DNA of 64,000 nucleotides from Schizochytrium sp. TIO01. Lineage: Eukaryota > Sar > Bigyra > Thraustochytrida > Thraustochytriidae. The position numbers and the translations under genes are program-made. Position 1 is the first letter of the stretch. Each line of letters opens with the position of its first letter. Positions 54,226 through 64,000 of the stretch are shown here, piece by piece. The stretch is taken from contig SMSO01000004.1 of NCBI GenBank assembly GCA_004764695.1, forward strand, positions 2,243,501-2,307,500. Direction: 5' to 3'. Below the pieces are notes generated by a model, which saw nothing but the letters and a program-made list of their open reading frames with translations, was not told the origin of the DNA and made no database searches.

Positions 54226-57200
54226 GCTTGCTTGCTTGCTTGCTTGATTCATTGATTCATTGATTCATTGATTATGCATTAATCAAAGAGGAAAATGACA
54301 ACACAACAAAGAGGAAATCCTAAAAGCCAACCTAGATCACTCACGTTCACGCCTGCATACGTGCCTCTCATGCAATGTAATATATTGCTTGCCATCATTC
54401 AATCAATTCGACAGTCTTTCTTGGAAAAATATCGGCGACGAGGGTGCCAAGGCAGTGGCTGCGGCGCTGAAAGAGAACCAGTCGCTGACATCACTTGAGT
54501 AAGTTGTCTACGCAACACCGTAGCGTATGGACTCGTTTGTACATGATGCTTGGTTTGTTGTTTGGTGGGTGGGTCGGTGTTGTTTTGCAAGTTTATGCAA
54601 TCTCTTGTTTGTTTGATGGATGGATGAGTTGTCTGTTTGAGTGAGTATACATCCATCGAACAAAGAGCAAAATGACAACACAACAAAGATAAATGCCGAA
54701 AGCCAACCTAGCTCACTCACGTCCATGCATGCATGCGTGCATCTATTGTAATATGTAACGTGTAATGTATTTCTTGCCCTCATTCAATCAAATCGACAGT
54801 CTTTTCTACAACCGCATCGGCGACGAGGGCGCCAAGGCAGTGGCTTCGGCGCTGAAAGAGAACCGGTCGCTGGCATCACTCAAGTAAGTTGTCTACGCAA
54901 CACCGCAGCTCGTGGACTTGTTTGTACATGATGATTGGTTTGTTGTTTGGTGGGTGGGTCGGTGTTGTTTTGCAAGTTTATGCAATCTCTTGTTTGTTTG
55001 ATGGATGGATGAGTTGTCTGTTTGAGTGAGTATACATCCATCGAACAAAGAGCAAAATGACAACACAACAAAGATAAATGCTTAAAGCCAACCTAGATCA
55101 CTCACGTCCATGCATGCATGCGTGCATCTATTGTAATATGTAACGTGTAATGTATTGCTTGCCATCATTCAATCAAATCGACAGTCTTTCGTGCAACAAA
55201 ATCGGCTCAGAGGGCGCCAAGGCAGTGGCTTCGGCGCTGAAAGAGAACCGGTCGCTGACATCACTTGAGTAAGTTGTCTACGCAACACCGCAGCTCGTGG
55301 ACTTGTTTGTACATGATGCTTGGTTTGTTGTTTGATGGGTAGGTCGGTGTTGTTTTGCAAGTTTATGCAATCGCTTGTTTGTTTGATGGATGGATGAGTT
55401 GTCTGTTTGAGTGAGTATACATCCATCGAACAAAGAACAAAATGACAACACAACAAAGATAAATGCTGAAAGCCAACCTAGATCACTCACGTCCATGCAT
55501 GCATGCGTGCATCTATTGTAATATGTAACGTGTAATGTATTGCTTGCCATCATTCAATCAAATCGACAGTCTTAGAAGCAACGATATCGGCTCAGAGGGC
55601 GCCAAGGCAGTGGCTGCGGCGCTGAAAGAGAACCGGTCGCTGACATCACTCAAGTAAGTTGTCTACGCAACACCGCAGCTCGTGGACTTGTTTGTACATG
55701 ATGGTTGGTTTGTTGTTTGGTGGGTGGGTCGGTGTTGTTTTACAAGTTTATGCAATCGCTTGTTTGTTTGATGGATGGAAGAGCTGTATGTTTGAGTGAA
55801 TATACATCCATCGAACAAAGAGCAAAATGACAACACAACAAAGATAAATGCTGAAAGCCAACCTAGATCACTCACGTCCATGCATGCATGCGTACATCTA
55901 TTGTAATATGTAACGTGTAATGTATTTCTTGCCATCATTCAATCAAATCGACAGTCTTGGAGGCAACAATATCGGTGACGAGGGCGCCAAGGCAGTGGCT
56001 GCGGCGCTGAAAGAGAACCGGTCGCTGACATCACTCAAGTAAGTTGTCTACGCAACACCGCAGCTCGTGGACTTGTTTGTACATGATGCTTGGTTTGTTG
56101 TTTGGTGGGTGGGTCGGAGTTGTTTTGCAAGTTTATGCAATCGCTTGTTTGTTTGATGGATGGATGAGTTGTCTGTTTGAGTGAGTATACATTCATCGAA
56201 CAAAGAGCAAAATGACAACACAACAAAGATAAATGCTGAGAGCCAACCTAGATCACTCACGTCCATGCATGCATGCGTGCATCTATTGTAACATGTAACA
56301 TGTAATGTATTGCTTGCCATCATTCAATCAAATCGACAGTCTCGCTAGCAACGAAATCGGCTCAGAGGGCGCCAAGGCAGTGGCTGCGGCGCTGAAAGAG
56401 AACCGGTCGCTGACATCACTCAAGTAAGTTGTCTACGCAACACCGCAGCTCGTGGACTTCTTTATACATGATGCTTGGTTTATTGTTTGGTGGGTGGGTC
56501 GGTGTTGTTTTGCAAGTTTATGCAATCGCTTGTTTGTTTGATGGATAGATAAGTTGTCTGTTTGAGTGAGTATACATGCATCGAACAAAGAGCAAAATGA
56601 CAACACAACAAAGACAAAATGCTGAAAGCCAACCTAGATCACTCACGTCCATGCATGCATGCGTGCATCTATTGTAATATGTAACGTGTAATGTATTGGT
56701 TGCCATCATTCAATTAAATCGACAGTCTTTCGTGCAACAAAATCGGCTCAGAGGGCGCCAAGGCAGTGGCTGCAGCGCTGAAAGAGAACCGGTCGCTGGC
56801 ATCACTCAAGTAAGTTGTCTACGCATCAGCGCAGCTCGTGGACTTGTTTCTACATGATGCTTGGTTTGTTGTTTGGTGGGTGGGTCGGTGTTGTTTTGCA
56901 AGTTTATGCAATCGCTTGTTTGTTTGATGGATGGATGGGTTATCTGTTTGAGTGAGTATACATCCATCGAACAAAGAGCAAAATGACAACACAACAAAGA
57001 TCAAATGCTGAAAGACAACCTAGATCACTCACGTCCATGCATGCATGCGAGCATCTATTGTAACATGTAACGTGTAATGTATTGCTTGCCATCATTCAAT
57101 CAAATCGACAGTCTTTATGGCAACAATATCGGCTCAGAGGGCGCCAAGGCAGTGGCTGCGGCGCTGAAAGAGAACCGGTCGCTGACATCACTTGAGTAAG

Positions 57201-60200
57201 TTGTTTACGCAACACCGCAGCTCGTGGACTTGTTTGTACATGATGCTTGGTTTGTTGTTTGGTGGGTGGGTCGGTGTTGTTTTGCAAGTTTATGCAATCT
57301 CTTGTTTGTTTGATGGATGGATGAGTTGTCTGTTTGAGTGAGTATATATCCATCGAACAAAGAGCAAAATAACAACACAACAAAGATAAATGCTGAAAGC
57401 CAACCTAGATCACTCACGTCCATGCATGCATGCTTACATCTATTGTAATATGTAACGTGTAATGTATTGGTTGCCATCATTCAATCAAATCGACAGTCTC
57501 GCTAGCAACGAAATCGGCGACGAGGGCGCCAAGGCAGTGGCTGCAGCGTTGAAAGAGAACCAGTCGCTGACATCACTTGAGTAAGTTGTCTACGCAACAC
57601 CGCAGCTCGTGGACTTGTTTGTACATGATTCTTTGTTTGTTGTTTGGTGCGTTGGGTCGGTGTTGTTTTGCAAGTTTATGCAATCGCTTGTTTGATAGAT
57701 GGATGGATGGTTGCGTTGTCTGTTTGAGTGTGTATGCTTTCATCGAACAAAGAGCAAAATGACAACACAACAAAGATAAATGCTGACAGCCAACCTAGAT
57801 CACTCACGTCCATGCATGCATGCGTGCATCTATTGTAACATGTAACATGTAATGGATTGCTTGCCATCATTCAATCAAATCGACAGTCTTAGAAGCAACG
57901 ATATCGGCTCAGAGGGCGCCAAGGCAGTGGCTGCGGCGCTGAAAGAGAACCGGTCGCTGACATCACTTGAGTAAGTTGTCTACGCAACACCGCAGCTCGT
58001 GGACTTGTTTGTACATGATGCTTGGTTTGTTGTTTGGTGGGTGGGTCGGTGTTGTTTTGCAAGTTTATGCAATGGCTTGTTTGTTTGATGGATGGATGGG
58101 TTGTCTGTTTGAGTGAGTATACATCCATCGAACAAAGAGCAAAATGACAACACAACAAAGATAAATCCTGAAAGCCAACCTAGATCACTCACGTCCATGC
58201 ATGCATGCGTGCATCTATTGTAATATGTAACGTGTAATGTATTGCTGGCCATCATTCAATCAAATCGACAGTCTTTTGTGGAACGATATCTGCTCAGAGG
58301 GCGCCAAGGCAGTGGCTGCGGCGCTGAAAGAGAACCGGTCGCTGACATCACTCAAGTAAGTTGTCTACGCAACACCGCAGCTCGTGGACTTGTTTGTACA
58401 TGATGCTTGGTTTGTTATTTGGTGGGTGGGTCGGTGTTGTTTTGCAAGTTTATGCAATCTCTTGTTTGTTTGATGGATGGATGAGTTGTCTGTTTGAGTG
58501 AGTATACATCCATCGAACAAAGAGCAAAATGACAACACAACAAAGACAAAATGCTGAAAGTCAACCTTGATCACTCACGTCCATGCATGCATGCGTGCAT
58601 CTATTGTAATATGTAACGTGTAATGTATTGGTTGCCATCATTCAATCAAATCGACAGTCTTTGGGGCAACAATATCGGCTCAGAGGGCGCCAAGGCAGTG
58701 GCTGCGGCGCTGAAAGAGAACCGGTCGCTGGCATCACTCAAGTAAGTTGTCTACGCAACACGGCAGATACCGCAGCTCATGGACTTTTTTGTACTGATGC
58801 TTGGTTGTTGTTTGTTGGGTGGGTTGGTGTTGTTTTGCAAGTTTATGCAATCTCTTGTTTGTTTGATGGATGGATGGGTTGTCTGTTTGAGTGAGTATAC
58901 ATCCATCGAATAAAGAGCAAAATGACAACACAACAAAGATAAATGCTTAAAGCCAACCTAGATCACTCACGTCCATGCATGCATGCGTGCATCTATTGTA
59001 ATATGTAACGTGTAATGTATTGCTTGCCATCATTCAATCAAATCAACAGTCTTTATGGCAACTATATCGGCTCAGAGGGCGCCAAGGCAGTGGCTGCGGC
59101 GCTGAAAGAGAACCGGTCGCTGACATCACTATCGTAAGTTGTCTACGCAACACCGCAGCTCGTGGACTTGTTTGTACATGATGCTTGGTTTGTTGTTTGG
59201 TGGGTGGGTCGGAGTTGTTTTGCAAGTTTATGCAATCGCTTGTTTGTTTGATGGATGGATGGGTTGTCTGTTTGAGTGAGTATACATCCATCGAATAAAG
59301 AGCAAAATGACAACACAACAAAGATAAATGCTGAAAGTCAACCTAGATCACTCACGCCCATGCATGCATGCGTGCATCTATTGTAATATGTAACGTGTAA
59401 TGTATTGGTTGCCATCATTCAATCAAATCGACAGTCTTGGAGGCAACAAGATCGGTGACGAGGGCGCCAAGGCAGTGGCTGCGGCGCTGAAAGAGAACCG
59501 GTCGCTGACATCACTTGTGTAAGTTGTCTACTCAACACCGCAGCTCGTGGACTTGTTTGTACATGATGCTTGGTTTGTTGTTTGTTGGGTGGGTCGGGGT
59601 TGTTTTGCAAGTTTATGCAATCTCTCGTTTTTGTTTGTTTGTTTGTTTGTTTGTTTGTTTGTTTGTTTGTTTGTTTGTTTGTTTGTTTGTTTGTTTGTTT
59701 GTTTGATGGATGGATGGATGAATGGATGGATGAATGAGTTGTCTGTTTGAGTGAGTATACATCCATTGAACAAAGAGCAAAATGACAACACAACAAAGAT
59801 AAATGCTTAAAGCCAACCTAGATCACTCACGTCCATGCATGCATGCGTGCATCTATTGTAATATGTAACGTGTAATGTATTGGTTGCCATCATTCAATCA
59901 ATTGACAGTCTTGAATACAATAATATCGACGACGAGGGCGAAAAGGCAGTGGCTGCGGCGCTGAAAGTGAACTGGTCGCTGACATTACTTGAGTAAGTTG
60001 TTTAAGCAATAGCTCGTGTACTGGTTTGTGCATGAGACTTGGTTGGTTTGTTGCGTCGTGGGTTGTCTACTGTGTTGTTTTCCCGATGTTTTTCTTCGCG
60101 TCATTGCAAGTTTGTTGCGGAATTGTTTGTTTGATTGATTGTGGATGTAACAAAGAACATGATAATATCAGAGAATAAATGAAACTGTACTGGCAATACT

Positions 60201-60595
60201 GTGGGTGCCTTTTGATGACGTGAAATTGTTAACTGACGAACGGAGTTGATGTCATTTGGTTTTTACTGATCCTTAGAATGTCCGATGGGTTGACGGATGA
60301 AATGTACAAGGAGCGCCAGTTTAATAAAGAAATTTATTCTGCAAAGGTAAGAAGGAAAATGCTTGAACATATATCTCGTGAGCTTCGTTGTATACATGTT
60401 ATAAACGATGCACTTTCTATACCGTTTTCAGTAAAGCGTAGTATTCTTACACAAGCTTGGCCTGCGAACAGGTCTGGTATGCCGAGTTCAAAAGAGGACT
60501 ATATTGCTGCGCAGAAAGTAGAGCTTGATTTGCTGGAAGCTGCAAACGTTGCCTTTCATGCAACATTGGGCTGTCTAGGCCCTTACATATTATAA
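54064..60595 (+). CDS. Leucine-rich-repeat protein encoded by 15 interchangeable one-LRR exons
   Basis: Spliced model of 547 residues. Exon 1 is 54064-54128 (starts MSDHPDVVDALEQL). Fifteen 84-nt exons start at 54415, 54800, 55185, 55570, 55955, 56340, 56726, 57112, 57497, 57887, 58272, 58658, 59050, 59435 and 59909. The last exon is 60277-60595. All introns are GT-AG, most with GTAAGTT donors and CGACAG acceptors, and all coding junctions are phase 2; the total of 1644 nt is exactly 548 codons. Each middle exon encodes one 28-residue RNI-type LRR (L-x-x-N-x-I-G-S/D-E-G-A-K-A-V-A-A-A-L-K-E), the class found in NLRC, RanGAP and ribonuclease-inhibitor proteins. The modules vary almost only at the two residues after the first Leu and at the residue after Asn. 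The last exon encodes about 106 residues of an unrecognised, partly helical tail. There is no signal peptide or membrane segment, so an intracellular protein is likely. LRRs imply protein or ligand binding; the partner is unknown. Confidence 0.85.
54149..54246 (+). repeat. (GGTC)n and (TTGC)n microsatellite in intron 1 of the LRR gene
   Basis: About five GGTC units followed by about 18 TTGC units with one variant. It replaces the first half of the otherwise conserved intron; the second half of this intron is homologous to the array introns. Confidence 0.9.
54415..59992 (+). repeat. 385-bp tandem exon-intron repeat array (15 units)
   Basis: Exon starts are spaced 385, 385, 385, 385, 385, 386, 386, 385, 390, 385, 386, 392, 385 and 474 bp. 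Each unit is one 84-nt LRR exon plus a near-identical 301-nt intron that includes GGTGGGTGGGTCGG, a TTTG/GATG-rich part and CATGCATGCATGCGTGCATC. Neighbouring introns differ by only a few per cent. The last unit is the most diverged in its exon, and its preceding intron is expanded by a (TTTG)n tract. Confidence 0.95.
59632..59705 (+). repeat. (TTTG)n expansion inside an LRR-gene intron
   Basis: About 18 TTTG units where other introns of the array have two or three. This accounts for most of the longer spacing (474 bp) before the last LRR exon. Confidence 0.93.
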
Positions 60596-60599
60596 TAAA
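60594..60599 (+). terminator. AATAAA polyadenylation signal candidate of the LRR gene
   Basis: AATAAA overlaps the TAA stop codon (60593-60595). Such overlap is possible but the signal is unproven. Confidence 0.35.
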
Positions 60600-63500
60600 A
60601 GAAGTTTTAAATACCTTAGTTTTTGTTAAACCTTGTTGCTTGTATGTAGAACTATGTGAAGGATATTACTATTTTATAGATTCATAGGATTTTGAATGTG
60701 CTAGAAAATATTAATTATCATAATATAGAGCGTGTAGGTGATGGAAACATTTTCATTGAATACTAAGATTGACAATTTAAGAAGCGAATAAATTAAACGC
60801 TACAAGAGTCATAGACAACATTCTGAAAGACGTTGGAGAACAATACACAATTAGTGAACGCGCATGCAGCAACCAGTGATTTTCAAGAAGTGAAGTGAAA
60901 AATTGTCGTAAAGCTCAAATCCCCGATGTTTGCATTTTGAAAAAAGTGCTTGAGGTTCATTGCATGGATAAAATATAACCTGACGTTAAATAGTGCCTTA
61001 TAAGTCCATAATTCTTCATACATATCCTGGAGTGTGGATGTGAAGGTAAGTTTAGAAGTCGTTTTCAAGTTTATCAAATCCCTGAACCCAAATTTTTGGT
61101 TAGTATTTATTAAAGTATTACTCGAGCTTTAGCTTTTTTAAGCACATGGTTTGCTCGTGACGACCTTTCCAAGTTTGACAAGGCTCGATAAATCATGGAA
61201 ATGCAACAACTTCTGAAGCAACGTCTATGGGGAAGCTTGACCATTGTTTTTCTATAACTGCCAGACAAAATATTTAATGATACATGTGATTTAATAACTA
61301 ATAACTTGTTGCAAAATGATAAATAATGAGAATGTGAATCCCTTCTCCAACAAGGATGGCGTCGTTGTGCATTGTTGTGCGTTGAAGGAAAATGATGTTG
61401 CAGGCCTCATTCAGTACCAAAGCCATATCTATCCAGGTGTCTTACCCAAATGTAAATTAACGCCACCCTTCAATGCGAAATCTATGTATTCAGTTTGTCT
61501 GTGTCTAGAAACTCAATAAACTCAATACTATCCTTTTCCCTTTCACACTTTTCATCAGGTCTCACTGCCCACCTCACTAGAGTTCGTTCTTTTGTCAGAC
61601 TAACTCTGTGCGCTCCATTGCAGAAGCTAATATGTAATAGCTATAGTTATTAAACCTGAAGTTTTGTATCCTGGAAAAATATCATGATATAGACTGTTTT
61701 CAAATCAACGAAAGAGCTAGGAGAAACATGTGATCACGCAAAAGCTCGAGCAGTCAAAAGTATCATGGTAATATCTCTAACAAAGTTTGCTGCACTTTAA
61801 CGCCTCATTTCTGGTCTACTCTGATTACTTTTTCGATAAACTCAATAAGCAATCTCTTTTTTACCGCAGCTTCTATCGCCCTATATCAAGGGATAAAGAT
61901 GTAAGAGCTGCGTACGGCATGTAATCCACCGGGCATCTGGGGCCCAATGGTGTGGGCATCTGACGCCCAGTAGTGTGGGCACTCTTCATGAGGTAGACGC
62001 CCGTCGTATAAATTGTCTGGGAGAGCAGAGCCTTACCGTGGATGCGTTGCCTTCCTTCTTCTTTTCCTTTCACGACCTCCATTGCTTGGACGGCTCCACA
62101 TACTAGTCTGCTTCACAAGTTAACGACGAAAGTAATTGTTTTGAGTTATGCACATTCAATATGAAAGCAAAGGGATTGTAGTATTATTAGCCGTGGAGTT
62201 GTATAGTGCAGCAGAACTTTCTAGTTTCGAGATGACCTGATCTTGTTTGATCGTGTCAATAAGTTAATACACCAATGACCTGCGCTCAAATGGAGCTGAA
62301 GGAAACAATCACGTTTGGTATGAAACCCAATTGAAAATTCAAAGCAACAACACTGATCACAACTAGTTCTCAAGAAACCCGAACATTTATGGCTCAACGA
62401 CAGTGTCGGGTGTCTAGGTTTTCGTAGCTGTACTTAACAAGAGTTTACCGGGGATAACACCATCCTGATGGGCTCTGCTACTCCGATGATAAGCTTGAAG
62501 ATATACTAAGATGGAGTCGAGCAGCATTGCATCAGCCTCTAAACTTGCCCTCAAATCCTCACGTTCAAAGCAACTCTTTCTTCTTTATCTGGTCCCAACG
62601 TTCATCTTGCTTAGACAAATCTTCAGTATTTTCACTCTGACCAAACATTTGAAACACTTTGTGAATGTTTAGAAAGATGGCTTATAACCCATTTTTCTTC
62701 TTGGACCATTTTCACTCTTAGCGCACTGTTTTGCGACTCATTCTAAGCCTCATCCGATTACTTCTTTAGTTCAATCAGTGTCGCGTTCCCTAGTTGATTG
62801 GAAGGCAATCGGAGAGAAGAAAGAAAGGATCTGAGCAAGGATAGGCTAGCCTTCAGAATGGTGAACGAAGAGGTTGCGTGCGTGGAGCGCAGTCGCAGCT
62901 CTTTAAGAAAACTAAGCTCATGTGAGTCAGATAGGTTAGCTATGTGTAAGGTAGGAAGACTTGGCTTATATGGCCGGTGAGACTTGAGTGATTCACTACT
63001 TTGGGTGTTTTCAAAAGGGCATTCTTGCTTTTGGAGCTTCTTCTTCTTGGAGAGTGTGCAATTTCCTTGTTGCACTTAAGCGTGCACAATAAGAGGACTG
63101 CTTTTTAACTCTAAAGGATTTTCGATTGAAAGATATTTCTTTAAACATTTCTTTTCAGATGGAATAGTCAAAGAAATCTTTAACTTGAAAGAAGCTAAAA
63201 ATTTCTCTTTTAAAATAATTAATTATTATTATTACTATAAATATGGAATATAAGGCGAATCAATTCAATAGACAACTTGTATTGAAACGGTCTAGAGGGC
63301 GAGGACCTCAGTAAGAATTATCTTTTCTAACGTAGTTGTAATGACCTTGGGTCAGCAGGTGAGGATGCAAGAGCTTTCTTCGATCTTCAAACTGCCACAA
63401 GCAGCCTGTGACAAGGAGCCTGTGACAAGGAGCCTTGGACTGAACGAGATTATGATTGAGACGTCCTTGTAGATAAACCCCTGTGAACGTGCACATAATT

Positions 63501-64000
63501 GGTTGGTAAGTTTCAATACTGTGCAAGGGAGGAGTTTATCTTTCGTGTAGTTCGAAATCGGCTAGTTTTTCTTAACCTTGTATTTGTTGCTATCCTGTTC
63601 AGGGTATTTTCAATTTTTTTTCAAGTCATAAATATATATATATTCCTATTCGTCTTAGTATCACGGTACTTCAACTGTTCATGCAGCAAACATGATCCCA
63701 AAATACCAGATCAAGTTTTTGGAAGAAATTCCCCACAGCGATTTACACTTTTAAAATTTAAAGAAACTCCAGTTGAGAATATTTGGAAATTTCCAAATTT
63801 GCCACCGTTCATTGGTCTTTTCAAACCTCCAAAACAAGCGAACACTTGCAATATCGATCCACATATTCTGTGTCGGAAGGCCCTTGTTCAACGCGGCCAC
63901 TGAACGGGAAACCGTCAGAACAGAACAGAACAGTTGACAAGTTCCAACTGTTGCCGGTTTTGTGAGTTCTCGAGGTGGCGCGAGGAAGGGTGTGTGCGGA
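60596..64000. other. Right-end region without a supportable gene
   Basis: AT-rich 3.4 kb with only short frames. The longest, 63499-63903, has a hydrophobic first half and a non-repetitive second half but no motif I recognise, so it is not called. Small local duplications occur at 63403-63434 (CTGTGACAAGGAGC twice) and 61937-61980 (GTGTGGGCA motifs). Confidence 0.45.

Noticed and set aside
54508-59321. Recurring minus-strand frames of about 91 codons in nearly every LRR intron
   Set aside because: They recur only because the introns are near-identical copies. They span splice sites and simple repeats and have no features of a protein.
54415-59992. Regularly spaced repeats considered as a CRISPR array
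   Set aside because: The unit is 385 bp with splice sites and an 84-nt coding exon. There are no short repeats with unique spacers and no cas genes, and the genome is eukaryotic.
63499-63903. 134-codon plus-strand frame near the right end
   Set aside because: Hydrophobic first half and unmatched second half, with no motif, signal or neighbouring exon to support a gene.

Overview
The window is nuclear DNA from a eukaryote, most likely a thraustochytrid-type stramenopile (Labyrinthulea). This is inferred from four things: long, mostly intronless genes; GT-AG introns where present; secreted proteins built on Pro-Thr 'NAPTTPSPT' repeats; and RNI-type leucine-rich-repeat proteins typical of stramenopiles. 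There are no prokaryotic operons, no CRISPR array and no recognisable large transposon.

Layout. (1) 1-20.8 kb: the two subunits of an assimilatory NADPH sulfite reductase of the fungal Met5/Met10 type, transcribed divergently: beta (846-6131, minus) and flavoprotein alpha (17198-20747, plus). They are separated by about 11 kb with no supportable gene and many microsatellites. (2) 22.5-30.9 kb: an ALIX/Bro1-like ESCRT-associated protein with an unusual C-terminal UBA-like segment (minus), a rhomboid intramembrane protease (plus) and a type II membrane O-fucosyltransferase-like protein (minus). (3) 36.3-41.7 kb: three successive minus-strand genes, an ACAD10/11-like acyl-CoA dehydrogenase, a 3-hydroxyisobutyryl-CoA hydrolase and a quinone oxidoreductase. 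They end in -AKL, -SKF and -SKL, so this looks like a peroxisomal catabolic cluster. (4) 42.0-46.4 kb: two identical tRNA-Leu(CAG) genes and an MFS transporter flanked by a diverged direct duplication, one copy of which carries a MITE-like insertion. (5) 49.1-52.7 kb: a large secreted modular protein (two copies of an unrecognised domain, PT repeats, two PAN/Apple-like modules, vWA) and a tRNA-Gly(GCC). (6) 54.1-60.6 kb: a leucine-rich-repeat gene in which 15 exons of exactly 84 nt each encode one LRR and recur every 385 bp with almost identical introns. (7) 60.6-64 kb: no gene I can support.

The most striking element is the LRR array. Exon scaffolds and 301-nt introns are nearly identical between units, but the few codons for the concave, ligand-facing strand of each LRR differ. 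Every exon has the same phase, so units can be lost, gained, swapped or skipped without breaking the frame. This is what a modular, diversifying recognition receptor would look like.

The reading frames of three otherwise well-conserved genes are each broken by single extra bases in short homopolymers (17612, 22941, 24161 and 39660). Removing one base at each restores a convincing full-length protein, so these are probably sequence errors and the genes are described as intact loci with frame breaks.
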